A program made the position numbers and the translations under genes. This document shows positions 26,905 through 35,357 of a stretch of 64,000 nucleotides of DNA, piece after piece (positions within the stretch are counted from its first letter, which is position 1; each line of letters starts with the position of its first letter). The stretch comes from Mycobacterium sp. GA-1199. GTDB taxonomy: Bacteria > Actinomycetota > Actinomycetes > Mycobacteriales > Mycobacteriaceae. Location of the stretch: contig NZ_LQIX01000034.1 in NCBI RefSeq assembly GCF_001500045.1, positions 124,001 through 188,000 on the forward strand, read 5' to 3'. The notes below the pieces were generated by a model. That model saw only the letters and a list, made by a program, of their open reading frames with translations. It had not been told where the DNA came from and searched no databases.

Positions 26905-27663
26905 TCAGATGCGGGTGAGGCGAAGCCTCCAGGCCTCCGGCCCGCGTTCGATGTAGTCGAACGAGATCCGGCCGGCTGTGCGGTCGTGCAGCTGGTGCAG
27001 CAGCGGCACCGGGTCGTGAGGCGCGACCAGCACCATGCTGGCGCCGACCGGAACCGCGTCGAAAGCGCCGAACACCGTGGCGTGCCGGATCGAGTGCGGC
27101 ACGTCGCGTACGTCGAGCACGGGTTCCTCGGGGTCGGCTCCGCAGCCGCAGCTCTGGCCGCCTTCGGCATGGTGGTGGCCGCCGATCAGTTCGTGCATTC
27201 CGTCGAGGGAGTCTGCCAGCGAGATTTCCGGGTCGGAGGCGACGATCGGCAGGATCCGGTCGTTCTCGTCGACGAGGTGGGCCTCGAACACGACCTGCAG
27301 CGCGTGCCCGGCCGCGGCCGCGCGCACGGGTGACTGCTCGGTGCGAATCCGGTCGACCAGACCGCCGATGACGCGGTGCGCGGCGATCATCGACTCGATC
27401 AGCGGCCGGGCCCGTTCGGTATGGGCGGCGGCGGGGTAGAGGCGGGCCTCTTCGGCTGTGGCGTGCGGCAGCAACTCGTCGGTCAGGAATTCGAGGGCCG
27501 CGGCGCGCGCCGCTTCGAAACCGGCGCCGCGTTCGGCCGCCGACACCATCGCCTCCGTCAGCGCCTTGAGGTGTCCGGCCAGCTCAGCGTGGTGATTCTT
27601 GACCGTCTCGGCCGCCTCCGCGTCCGCGGGTGTGGTGGCGACGATCAGTTCGTTGACAGTCAT
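26905..27663 (-). CDS. hemerythrin-like protein with C-terminal DUF2249 domain
   Basis: A 252-residue cytosolic protein. Residues about 15-155 are a four-helix hemerythrin-like domain with candidate diiron ligands in KNHHAELAGH, LPHATAEEARLY, IAAHRVIGG and VFEAHLVDENDRI. A linker with a His cluster and CGC (HHHAEGGQSCGCG, about residues 163-175) precedes a DUF2249 domain (VLDVRDVPHSIRH to the end). Hemerythrin-like proteins bind O2 or NO or protect iron centres. It is divergent from a SufR-like regulator and a NirK-like locus, which supports a nitrosative-stress role (inference). Ribosome-binding site AAGGAA. Confidence 0.85.
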   Translation of the reverse strand: MTVNELIVATTPADAEAAETVKNHHAELAGHLKALTEAMVSAAERGAGFEAARAAALEFLTDELLPHATAEEARLYPAAAHTERARPLIESMIAAHRVIGGLVDRIRTEQSPVRAAAAGHALQVVFEAHLVDENDRILPIVASDPEISLADSLDGMHELIGGHHHAEGGQSCGCGADPEEPVLDVRDVPHSIRHATVFGAFDAVPVGASMVLVAPHDPVPLLHQLHDRTAGRISFDYIERGPEAWRLRLTRI

Positions 27664-27721
27664 GATGGATTCCTTTCGGCTGTGCTGGCCCTACAGATAG
27701 CAATTTACTACAATAATTTCC
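27664..27721. promoter_or_regulatory. divergent promoter/operator region of the nitrite/NO locus
   Basis: The 58 bp between the hemerythrin and regulator starts contain a markedly AT-rich core at about 27695-27720. That is unusual for this genome and fits overlapping promoters with an operator. An imperfect dyad of AATTTAC and ATAATTT is visible within it. The adjacent SufR-like regulator probably binds here; this is inference from position and composition. Confidence 0.5.
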
Positions 27722-28420
27722 GTGGTAAATAGCGCACCGCCGCTCGGGCCCTCACCGGCGCCTTCGGCGACTGGTCCGGTGCCCTTGTCGGGGCAACGGT
27801 TGAGGGTGCTCGAGCATGTGCGCGCGCACGCCCCGGTCCGCACGGTTGATGCGGCGGCGACGCTCGGGCTGCACCAGAACACCGTGCGCGAGCACCTGGA
27901 CGCGCTCGTCGACCTCGGCCTCGTCGAGCGCGCCACCGAACCTGCCGCCGGGCGCGGCCGGCCCGCCGCGCTGTATCGGCCCTCGGCGGCCGACCCCGCG
28001 GTGCGGGTCCGTGACTACGCGGGTCTTGCCACCGCCCTCGCCGGGCATCTCGCCCGCACCAGCGCCGACCCCGAACGCGACGCCCGCGCCGCCGGCATCG
28101 AGTGGGGGCGCGAGCTGGCCGACGAGGTGGCACGCACCGACAGTGATGCGCGCCAAGCGGTCCTCGACGCACTGGCGCGGCTGGGCTTCGCGCCCGACGA
28201 CGAGGGTGCCGAGCGCGGGGTGGCGCTGCGGCGCTGTCCGCTGCTCGAGGCCGCCCGCCGCTACCCGAGCGTGGTCTGCCAGGTCCATCTCGGCATCGTC
28301 GAAGGGTTGCTGCAGAGCATCGACGCGTCGACCGGGCCCGGCCTGGACCTGATTCCGTTCGCCGAACCCGGCGCCTGCCGGTTGTTCCTTCCCGATCCGG
28401 TGGTGAAAAGCCATGGCTGA
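27722..28420 (+). CDS. SufR/ArsR-like winged-HTH regulator with Fe-S-type cysteine motif
   Basis: A 232-residue regulator starting at GTG 27722. Residues about 22-75 form a winged HTH (LRVLEHVRAHAPVRTVDAAA, QNTVREHLDALVDLGLVE). The C-terminal half carries C172-x13-C186 in CPLLEAARRYPSVVCQVH, and C219 near the end in GACRLF. This arrangement resembles the Fe-S ligands of SufR-type repressors as I remember them. It probably senses NO, O2 or iron-sulfur status and controls the divergent hemerythrin gene and its own operon. It overlaps the downstream NnrS-like gene by 8 bp. Confidence 0.82.
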   Translation: MVNSAPPLGPSPAPSATGPVPLSGQRLRVLEHVRAHAPVRTVDAAATLGLHQNTVREHLDALVDLGLVERATEPAAGRGRPAALYRPSAADPAVRVRDYAGLATALAGHLARTSADPERDARAAGIEWGRELADEVARTDSDARQAVLDALARLGFAPDDEGAERGVALRRCPLLEAARRYPSVVCQVHLGIVEGLLQSIDASTGPGLDLIPFAEPGACRLFLPDPVVKSHG

Positions 28421-29504
28421 GAACCGGATTCCGGCTCGGGCACTGCTGCTGGTTCCCGGCGCATTCGCACTGCTGGCCGGGCTGGACGCGGGGCTGTTGC
28501 GGCTCGGACTGCCGGCTCCGATCGACACCGCGAGATTGGCCGACGTGCACGGGATTCTGTTGGTGCTCGGCTTCGTGGGCACCGTGATCGCGGTGGAACG
28601 CGCGGTCGCGTCGGGCCGGCGGTGGTGCTACCTCGCTCCGGCGTTCCTGGGCCTGGGCGCGGTTCTGCTCGTCAGCCCGGCGCCGCGCCGCGTCGCCGAC
28701 CTCGCCCTGCTCGCGGGGGCTGCGCTGCTCGCAGCGGTATACGTGCCGCTGTGGCGGCGCAGCTGGGATGCGGCCGTGCTGGTGCAGGCGGCGGGCGCTG
28801 TGCTGGCGACGGGCGCGGCGCTGCTGTGGGCCGCCGGGCTGCCGGTGTCCGACCTGCTGGGCTGGCTGGTCGGATTCCTCATCCTGACCATCGCCGGGGA
28901 GCGCCTCGAACTGGCCAGGGTGGCGATTCTCGGCACGAACGCCGAAGTCCTGCTCGTCGCGTCGTCGGCGGCCGTGGTCCTCGGTGCTTTAGCTCAATTA
29001 CTCTGGCCGACAGTTGGTTTCGCGCTGCTCGGCGGTGCGATCCTGGGCATCACCTGCTGGCTGCTGCGATTCGACATCGCCCGGCGCACGGTCCATACGA
29101 CAGGGCTGACGCGGTACATGGCCGTGTGCCTGTTGGCCGGATACGCGTGGCTGGCGGTGCCGGGCCTGACGTGGCTGGTGGTGGGTCCCGTGCACTCCGG
29201 TGGCGGCTACGACGCGGTGGTGCACGCGGTGATGCTCGGGTTCGTGCTGTCGATGATCATGGCGCACGCACCGGTCATCATGCCTGCGGTGCTGCGCCGC
29301 CCGGTTCCGTACACCCCGGCGATGTACGGTCCCGTCGTGTTGCTGCACGCATCGCTGCTGCTGCGGGTGGTCGTCGGAGACGTGCGCGGTGTGGAGTGGG
29401 CGCTGCAGGCCGGCGGGGTGCTCAACATCGTTGCCGTGCTCGCCTTCGCGGGGGTTGCCGTTCATGCGGCGACGCGGCGCCGGCCGATCGGGGTGCCGGC
29501 ATGA
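28413..29504 (+). CDS. NnrS-like polytopic membrane protein
   Basis: A 363-residue protein with about ten to twelve transmembrane helices and many conserved His in or near helices (DVHGILLVLGF, VVHAVMLGFVLSMIMAHAPVIM). Such His-rich heme/copper membrane proteins resemble the NnrS family, which protects against nitrosative stress. Assignment is by hydropathy and motifs, so moderate. It is translationally coupled to the next gene (ATGA overlap), which encodes a membrane/NirK-like fusion with a similar helix bundle at its N-terminus. Confidence 0.72.
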   Translation: MAENRIPARALLLVPGAFALLAGLDAGLLRLGLPAPIDTARLADVHGILLVLGFVGTVIAVERAVASGRRWCYLAPAFLGLGAVLLVSPAPRRVADLALLAGAALLAAVYVPLWRRSWDAAVLVQAAGAVLATGAALLWAAGLPVSDLLGWLVGFLILTIAGERLELARVAILGTNAEVLLVASSAAVVLGALAQLLWPTVGFALLGGAILGITCWLLRFDIARRTVHTTGLTRYMAVCLLAGYAWLAVPGLTWLVVGPVHSGGGYDAVVHAVMLGFVLSMIMAHAPVIMPAVLRRPVPYTPAMYGPVVLLHASLLLRVVVGDVRGVEWALQAGGVLNIVAVLAFAGVAVHAATRRRPIGVPA

Positions 29505-32065
29505 ACCGCTCCCGGTGGCACCTGCGGGTCGGATCGATCGTATTCGCCTGGCTCACAGCACTTGTAGTGATTGCGATCGTTCACAGGTCGGTGCCGGCGT
29601 CGGGCTGGCTGCTGATCCATCTTCTCGGCCTGGGGGCGGCGGGTAACGCGATCCTCATCTGGAGCCGACACTTCGCCGATGCGCTTCTGCGTCGTCCGCC
29701 GGACTCCTCGCGGGCCGGGCAGGCCTGCGCCCTCGCGGCTTTCAACCTCGGCGCGGTCGGGGTGGTCGCCGGCATGGTCCTGTCCTTCTGGCCGGCGGTC
29801 CTGGCCGGTGGCATCGCCGTAGCCAGCGTCGCGCTGGCCCACGCCGTCACGTTGGTGCGGCAGTTGCGCTCCGCGCTGCCCTCACGCTTCGGTGACACCG
29901 TTCGCTACTACGTCGCTGCCGCAGCGCTGCTTTCGATCGGGGCGGGACTGGGTGTGGCGATGGCCAACTCGACGCTGCCCGGCGCCCTGCATGACCGGTT
30001 CGTCATCGCCCACGCGGCGGTCAACTTGTTCGGTTTCGTCGGGCTCACGGTGCTGGGCACGTTGGTGACCCTGTGGCCGACGATGCTACGCACCCGGATG
30101 GCCGACGGAGTCGAGGTCGCCGCCCGGCGTGGGTTACCCGGGCTGGTAGGGGGATTGACGGTGGCTGCGTCGGGGGCGGTTGCCGGTTCGCCGGTGGTGA
30201 CCGCCACCGGGGCGCTGGCCTATCTCGCGGCGACGCTCTACGTGCTGTGGCCGCATCTCGACGAATTGCGGCGGAAGCGACCGGGAAATTTCGCGACGCT
30301 GTCGGTGCTGTGCGGGGTGGTGTGGCTGGTGGGCTCGCTGAGCTACGCCGTGGTCGCCTTCGCCACCGCGCCGACGTGGCCCCCTCTGCTCGACAGGGCC
30401 GGTCTGCTGACCGTGGCGGTGCTCGCAGGGTTCCTGGTTCAGGTGCTGTTGGGCGCGCTGAGCTATCTGACCACCATCGTCGTCGGCGGACGCGCCGCTT
30501 CCATCGCGGCGACAACCGAATTGGAACGCGGCGCACCGTGGCGGCTCGCGGTCGCCAACTTCGCGCTTCTGTTGTGTGTGCTGCCGACTCCGAGCCTGCT
30601 GCGGGTGGCGGCGTCGGTCTTGGTGGTGACGTCCTATGCCGCCTTCCTGCCGCTGTTGGCCCGCGCGGTGTGGCGGGCACGCAGGCTCCGTGAGACGCCG
30701 TCGACGCCGGGACCGCCGCCGTCCGGACCGCCGGCGCGACAGCGGCTCGGCGTCGCCGCCGCCGGACTGGCCGTCGTCGTGCTCACGGCAGCGGCCGCGG
30801 TGGCCGCGGACCCGTCCGCGACCGGCGTCGCGACGGCCCCGTCGGCATCGGTGCCCGCGACCGGACAGACCACCCGGGTCGAGGTGCGCATCGAAGGAAT
30901 GCGCTATGTGCCCGACAACATTTCGGTACCCACCGGCAACCGCTTGGAGGTCACACTGGTCAACAGCGGATCCGACCACCACGACTTGGTGCTGTCGAAC
31001 GGGACCAGGACCGGCCGCCTCGCGCCCGGAGAGCAGGCCGTCCTCGACGCCGGGGTCATCGGCGCCGACCTCGATGGGTGGTGCTCGATCGCCGGGCACC
31101 GCCAGATGGGCATGACCATGTCGGTGCGCGCGGATGGAATCCACCATCCGGGACACCATGAGACGGCGCCGGAATCGATCGCCGGTGACGACGTCGCGCG
31201 CAGCCTCACCACGCGGCCGGGGCCCGGCTTCAACCCGCGTGACGCCGCCTTGGCCGCCGCGACGCCCGACCACCGCATCACGCTGACGGTCACCGAGACG
31301 ACGCGGGAGGTGTCACAGGGAATCACACAGCGGCAGTGGACATTCGGCGGCTCGGCGCCCGGGCCGACGCTGCGGGGCAAGGTCGGCGACGTCTTCGAGG
31401 TCACCCTCGTCAACGACGGGACGATCGGGCACTCGATCGACTTCCACGCCGGGGCGCTCGCGCCGGACGTGCCGATGCGCACCATCCGACCCGGCGAACA
31501 CCTGATCTACCGGTTCACCGCGAGCCGTGCCGGCGTGTGGATGTATCACTGCTCGACGATGCCGATGTCGGTGCACATCGCCAACGGCATGTTCGGGGCG
31601 GTGATCATCGACCCGCCGGACCTCGCCCCCGTGGACCGCGAATACCTTCTCGTGCAGTCCGAGTACTACCTCGGCCCGCCGGGCGGCGAAGTGGACGCCG
31701 ACAAGGTCGTCGCCGACAAGCCGGACCTGGTGGTGTTCAACGGCTACGCCAACCAGTACGACCACGCGCCGCTGACCGCACGCACCGGGGAGCGCGTGCG
31801 AATCTGGGTGCTGGCGGCCGGGCCGAACCGGGGCAGTTCCTTCCACGTCGTCGGCGGCCAGTTCGACACCGTGTGGTCCGAGGGTGATTACCGGCTTCGA
31901 CCGGGTCCCGGTGGCGCGCAGGCCCTCGGATTGTCAGCGGCACAAGGCGGTTTCGTCGAGCTGAGCTTCGATCAGCCCGGGCGCTATCCGTTCGTCACCC
32001 ACGCGATGGTCGACGCCGAGCGCGGCGCTCACGGGATCATCGAGGTCACCGGTCACTCCGGATAG
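29501..32065 (+). CDS. NnrS-like membrane domain fused to cupredoxin and NirK-like copper domains
   Basis: An 854-residue fusion. Residues 1 to about 400 hold roughly ten membrane helices; another helix lies at about 414-436. A cupredoxin domain (about 455-550) has type-1 copper ligands H493/H494, C528, H533 and M536 or M538. A two-domain NirK-like region follows: H644-S-I-D647-F-H649, H683-C684, H692, M697 and H782 match the type-1 and type-2 copper ligands of nitrite reductase. The residue equivalent to the catalytic His before VVFNG is Leu743. ATG 29501 overlaps the preceding stop; the frame is open further upstream inside the other gene. Product: nitrite reductase-like or multicopper oxidase, extracytoplasmic. 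Confidence 0.85.
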   Translation: MNRSRWHLRVGSIVFAWLTALVVIAIVHRSVPASGWLLIHLLGLGAAGNAILIWSRHFADALLRRPPDSSRAGQACALAAFNLGAVGVVAGMVLSFWPAVLAGGIAVASVALAHAVTLVRQLRSALPSRFGDTVRYYVAAAALLSIGAGLGVAMANSTLPGALHDRFVIAHAAVNLFGFVGLTVLGTLVTLWPTMLRTRMADGVEVAARRGLPGLVGGLTVAASGAVAGSPVVTATGALAYLAATLYVLWPHLDELRRKRPGNFATLSVLCGVVWLVGSLSYAVVAFATAPTWPPLLDRAGLLTVAVLAGFLVQVLLGALSYLTTIVVGGRAASIAATTELERGAPWRLAVANFALLLCVLPTPSLLRVAASVLVVTSYAAFLPLLARAVWRARRLRETPSTPGPPPSGPPARQRLGVAAAGLAVVVLTAAAAVAADPSATGVATAPSASVPATGQTTRVEVRIEGMRYVPDNISVPTGNRLEVTLVNSGSDHHDLVLSNGTRTGRLAPGEQAVLDAGVIGADLDGWCSIAGHRQMGMTMSVRADGIHHPGHHETAPESIAGDDVARSLTTRPGPGFNPRDAALAAATPDHRITLTVTETTREVSQGITQRQWTFGGSAPGPTLRGKVGDVFEVTLVNDGTIGHSIDFHAGALAPDVPMRTIRPGEHLIYRFTASRAGVWMYHCSTMPMSVHIANGMFGAVIIDPPDLAPVDREYLLVQSEYYLGPPGGEVDADKVVADKPDLVVFNGYANQYDHAPLTARTGERVRIWVLAAGPNRGSSFHVVGGQFDTVWSEGDYRLRPGPGGAQALGLSAAQGGFVELSFDQPGRYPFVTHAMVDAERGAHGIIEVTGHSG

Positions 32066-33552
32066 CGGCGCGGTGTGAACACCCGGTCACCCTCGTCGGT
32101 GTACCACTGTGTCTGCGACGAGCCGATGATCAGCAGGCAGCGCATGTCGACGTCGGCGGGGTCCAGGTCCGCCAGACGTACCACCGTGACCTCCTCGCGG
32201 GGGCCGGACACGTCGCGACCGATCACCACCGGGGTACCCGGATCGCGGTGGTCGAGCAGCAGGTCGCGCATCGCACCGACCTGCCAGGTGCGGGTCTTGG
32301 ACGCCGGGTTGTAGATCGCCAGCACCAGGTCGGCCTTTGCGGCTGCGGTCAACCGGGCGGCAATCACATCCCACGGTTTGAGCCGGTCCGACAGCGAGAT
32401 CACCGCATAATCGTGACCCAGCGGCGCACCGACCCGGCTGGCGACGGCCTGTGCCGCCGTCATCGCCGGAATCACCCGCACCGAGATTCCCGGCCACTGT
32501 TTGGCCTCCTCGAGCACCGCGGTCGCCATCGCGAAAACCCCGGGGTCGCCGGACGACACGACCGCGACGGCCCGGCCCTGCTCGGCCAATGTGCACGCCA
32601 ACCGGGCCCGGGCGGGCTCGTCGGTGTTGTCGCTGGGGTGCTTGCGTTGGCCGGCCCGGTTGCCGACCCGGTCGAGGTAGGGGCCGTAGCCGATGAGGTC
32701 GGTGGCCGCGGCGAGTTCACGACGGCACTGCGGGGTCATCCAGTCGGTGCTGCCCGGACCCAGCCCGACCACCGCGACGCTCCCGGTCGGCGTCTGCTGG
32801 TCGCGTCGGCCCGGCAGCATCGCCAGCGAGAAGTACGGGACGGTGGCGTCGTCGACCTCGCCGGCGCCGAGCACCCGCTGCTGTGAGGTGCTGGCCCGCT
32901 CGACGTAGAACGCGTCGTCCAACCGCCCGGCTGCCGAGAGCGCTTCGCGCACAGCCGGATACGACCGTCCGAGTTTGAGCATGACCGCCGCGTCGGTGTC
33001 GGCGAGCCTGCGTGCAAGCTCGTCGGCGGGCAACGTGCCCGGCAGGATCGTCAACACCTCGTCGCCCTGGACGAGGGGAGTGGCCACCGCCGCCGACGCC
33101 GCGCTGACCGACGTCACTCCCGGCACGATGACCGCGTCGAACCGTTCGGTGAGTCGCGTGTGCATGTGCATGTAGGAGCTGTAGAACAGCGGGTCGCCCT
33201 CGGCGAGCAGCGCGACGTCGCGCCCGGCCTCCAGGTGGGCGGCGATGCGGTCGGCGGCCTCGCGGTAGAAGTCCTCCATCGCCCCGGCGTAGCCGCCGGG
33301 GTGGTCGGTCGTCTCGGTCGTGACCGGATAGACCAGGTGCTCTTCGATCTGACCGGGCCGCAGGTACGGTTCGGCGATACCGCGCGCGATGCTCTTCCCG
33401 TGCCGCGCGCTGTGGTACGCCACGACGTCGGCCTCGCCGATCACCCGTGCCGCCTTGACCGTCACCAACTCCGGGTCTCCGGGACCCAGCCCGACGCCCC
33501 ACAATTGTCCTCTCGCCGCCTCCGGCGACGGTTGTCCTCTTGTGTCGCTCAT
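32053..33552 (-). CDS. cobI: CobIJ: precorrin-2 C20- / precorrin-3B C17-methyltransferase fusion
   Basis: A 499-residue fusion of two tetrapyrrole methylases. Residues about 15-250 are CobI (LWGVGLGPGDPELVTVKAARVI; LAEGDPLFYSSYMHMH). Residues about 255-499 are CobJ (VAVVGLGPGSTDWMTP; VVSSGDPGVFAMATAVLEEA; IYNPASKTR). I chose ATG 33552, which overlaps the cobH stop (ATGA); the longer frame upstream lies within cobH. Its 3' end overlaps the convergent NirK-like gene by 13 bp. The same fusion occurs in M. tuberculosis (Rv2066). Confidence 0.95.
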   Translation of the reverse strand: MSDTRGQPSPEAARGQLWGVGLGPGDPELVTVKAARVIGEADVVAYHSARHGKSIARGIAEPYLRPGQIEEHLVYPVTTETTDHPGGYAGAMEDFYREAADRIAAHLEAGRDVALLAEGDPLFYSSYMHMHTRLTERFDAVIVPGVTSVSAASAAVATPLVQGDEVLTILPGTLPADELARRLADTDAAVMLKLGRSYPAVREALSAAGRLDDAFYVERASTSQQRVLGAGEVDDATVPYFSLAMLPGRRDQQTPTGSVAVVGLGPGSTDWMTPQCRRELAAATDLIGYGPYLDRVGNRAGQRKHPSDNTDEPARARLACTLAEQGRAVAVVSSGDPGVFAMATAVLEEAKQWPGISVRVIPAMTAAQAVASRVGAPLGHDYAVISLSDRLKPWDVIAARLTAAAKADLVLAIYNPASKTRTWQVGAMRDLLLDHRDPGTPVVIGRDVSGPREEVTVVRLADLDPADVDMRCLLIIGSSQTQWYTDEGDRVFTPRRYPE

Positions 33553-34175
33553 TCCCGTTCCGTCGCAATCGCATTCACGGCCGCCGCGGCCATCGCGCTG
33601 CCGCCTCGGCGCCCAGTGACCACCAGATAGGCCATCCCGCGGGGGCGGTCGATGAGTTCCTGTTTGGACTGCGCCGAGCCGACGAAGCCGACCGGACCGC
33701 CGAGCACCGCCGCGGGAGTCGGAGCGCCCTCGTCGAGGAGTTCGAGCAGCCGGAACAACGCGGTGGGCGCGTTGCCGATCGCCAGCACGGCACCGGCAAG
33801 TCGGTCGGCCCACAAGTCCACGGCCGCCGCGGACCGGGTGGTGCCGAGGCGCGCGGCGAGGTCCGCGGCGCGCGGGTCGGCCACCAGCGAGACCACCTCG
33901 TTGTCGGCGGGCAGCCGGGACCGGGTGATCCCCGCGGCGACCATCGACGAGTCACACAGCACCGGGGCGCCGGCGCCCAGCGCGGAGTGGGCGCGACTAA
34001 CCACATCGGGACTGAATGCGACGTGGTCGGCGACGTCGACCTGGCCGCAGGTGTGGATCAACCGCACGACCACCCGGGCGACATCTGTGGGGAATCGCGT
34101 CAGGTCCGCCTCATCGCGGATCGTCGCGAACGACTGCCGGTAGATCTCCCCGGCGTCGCGGATGTAGTCGAGCAC
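33549..34175 (-). CDS. cobH: CobH: precorrin-8X methylmutase
   Basis: A 208-residue enzyme that migrates the C11 methyl group to C12, giving hydrogenobyrinate. Starts at GTG 34175. It contains the conserved VRLIHTCGQVDVADHV with the proton-transferring His, plus CDSSMVAAGI and IGNAPTALFRLLEL, all typical of CobH/CbiC. It sits between cobG (9 bp upstream) and cobIJ (4-bp overlap), in the same order as M. tuberculosis. Confidence 0.95.
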   Translation of the reverse strand: MLDYIRDAGEIYRQSFATIRDEADLTRFPTDVARVVVRLIHTCGQVDVADHVAFSPDVVSRAHSALGAGAPVLCDSSMVAAGITRSRLPADNEVVSLVADPRAADLAARLGTTRSAAAVDLWADRLAGAVLAIGNAPTALFRLLELLDEGAPTPAAVLGGPVGFVGSAQSKQELIDRPRGMAYLVVTGRRGGSAMAAAAVNAIATERE

Positions 34176-34184
34176 GCGATCACC

Positions 34185-35300
34185 CTACGGGTGAGCGTCG
34201 CGCGTCCGGTATCCGTCTCCGGTTGCCACCAGCACCTCACCGGTGGGCGGGCTGCCGCAGGCCCGGTCGCATCCGACGAAGTGCCGGTGGCCCGCGGCCG
34301 GCTCGTCAATGGCCGCGACGGCGTCCGCGCGGACGTCGGCGCGCGAATGCTCACAGCCGGGGCGTCCCGTGCACGCGCTGACCGACAGCCAGGGCGAGTT
34401 CTCGTCGAACACCAGTCCCAGCGGCGCGAGCACGCGCAGCGCGACGTCGGCGACGTCCTCGGCGAGGTCGAAGACGAGCACCGAGCGCCACGGCGTGATC
34501 ACCATCGGCGCCTCGATCGCGGCGAGGAACTCCGCCGTCCGGCAGGGCAGCACACCCAGCGGGACCGCGGCACCCAACGCTATGCGGCCGTCGTGCTGTT
34601 CGAGCCAACCGACGGGCGGCCGGGTGACCGCGGGCCACGTCACACCCGGGTCCACGGTCGGCGACAATCCACCCAGCAGCACATCGGTATCGATGAGTTC
34701 CTTGACGCGCCAAGCATTCCCGCGTATGGCGGCGAAGCGTCGGGCCACGTCGACCATCGTCGACACCGCTGTCTGCATCCGCAGCCGGACGCCGGTGTCG
34801 CGCCCGGCCAACAGCAGTGCGGCGTCAGCGGCCTCGACGTGTACGCCGACGTCGGGGGCAAGACCGGAGATGTCGCCGCGCCCGTCGTCGATGCCGAACA
34901 GGAACCGCCCGGGCAGCGTGGCCAGGTCCGCGTCGGCCTGAATGGCGTCGTCGAGTCCGGTGATCAGCCCACGGATGTCGGCGGTCGCTCCCACCCGTCC
35001 CGACAGCGGTGAGGCGACGATGTTGCGCACGCGCTCGTGGGTCGGCGAGGGGAGCAGACCCGCCGCGGCCAGGGCCCCGGCGACCGCAGCGGTGTCCGTC
35101 ACGCCACGAATCTGGAGGTTGCCCCGCGACGTGAGCTCCAGCGTGCCTGCACCCCAGTCGGTGGCCGCCCGTGCCAGGGCCTCCAACTGCGCGGCGGTGA
35201 TCAGCCCGCCCGGCAGCCGCACCCGCGCCAATGCGCCGTCCGCCGCCCGATGCACCTGCAGCGCACCGGGGCAAGCGTCCTCGTTGCGGATCCTGGCCAC
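34185..35300 (-). CDS. cobG: CobG: precorrin-3B synthase
   Basis: A 371-residue oxygen-dependent ring-contraction enzyme related to sulfite/nitrite reductases, requiring a [4Fe-4S] cluster. Candidate cluster cysteines lie in VSACTGRPGCEHS and FVGCDRACGSP near the C-terminus, and a ferredoxin-like DACPGALQVHRAADGALARVRLPGG block begins the protein. I chose GTG 35300, giving VARIRNEDACPGAL as in M. tuberculosis; a TTG at 35348 would add 16 residues. Its presence marks the aerobic cobalamin route. Confidence 0.93.
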   Translation of the reverse strand: MARIRNEDACPGALQVHRAADGALARVRLPGGLITAAQLEALARAATDWGAGTLELTSRGNLQIRGVTDTAAVAGALAAAGLLPSPTHERVRNIVASPLSGRVGATADIRGLITGLDDAIQADADLATLPGRFLFGIDDGRGDISGLAPDVGVHVEAADAALLLAGRDTGVRLRMQTAVSTMVDVARRFAAIRGNAWRVKELIDTDVLLGGLSPTVDPGVTWPAVTRPPVGWLEQHDGRIALGAAVPLGVLPCRTAEFLAAIEAPMVITPWRSVLVFDLAEDVADVALRVLAPLGLVFDENSPWLSVSACTGRPGCEHSRADVRADAVAAIDEPAAGHRHFVGCDRACGSPPTGEVLVATGDGYRTRDAHP

Positions 35301-35357
35301 GAGTTCACGGTAGTCCGCGGGTGTCTGCCGCGAACACGGGCAGCGCAATGGCCGTGA

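Noticed and set aside
28622..29500. N-terminal extension of the NirK-like fusion upstream of 29501
   Set aside because: The frame is open but overlaps the NnrS-like gene out of frame and encodes Arg/Gly-rich nonsense. The coupled ATG at 29501 starts a proper membrane segment.
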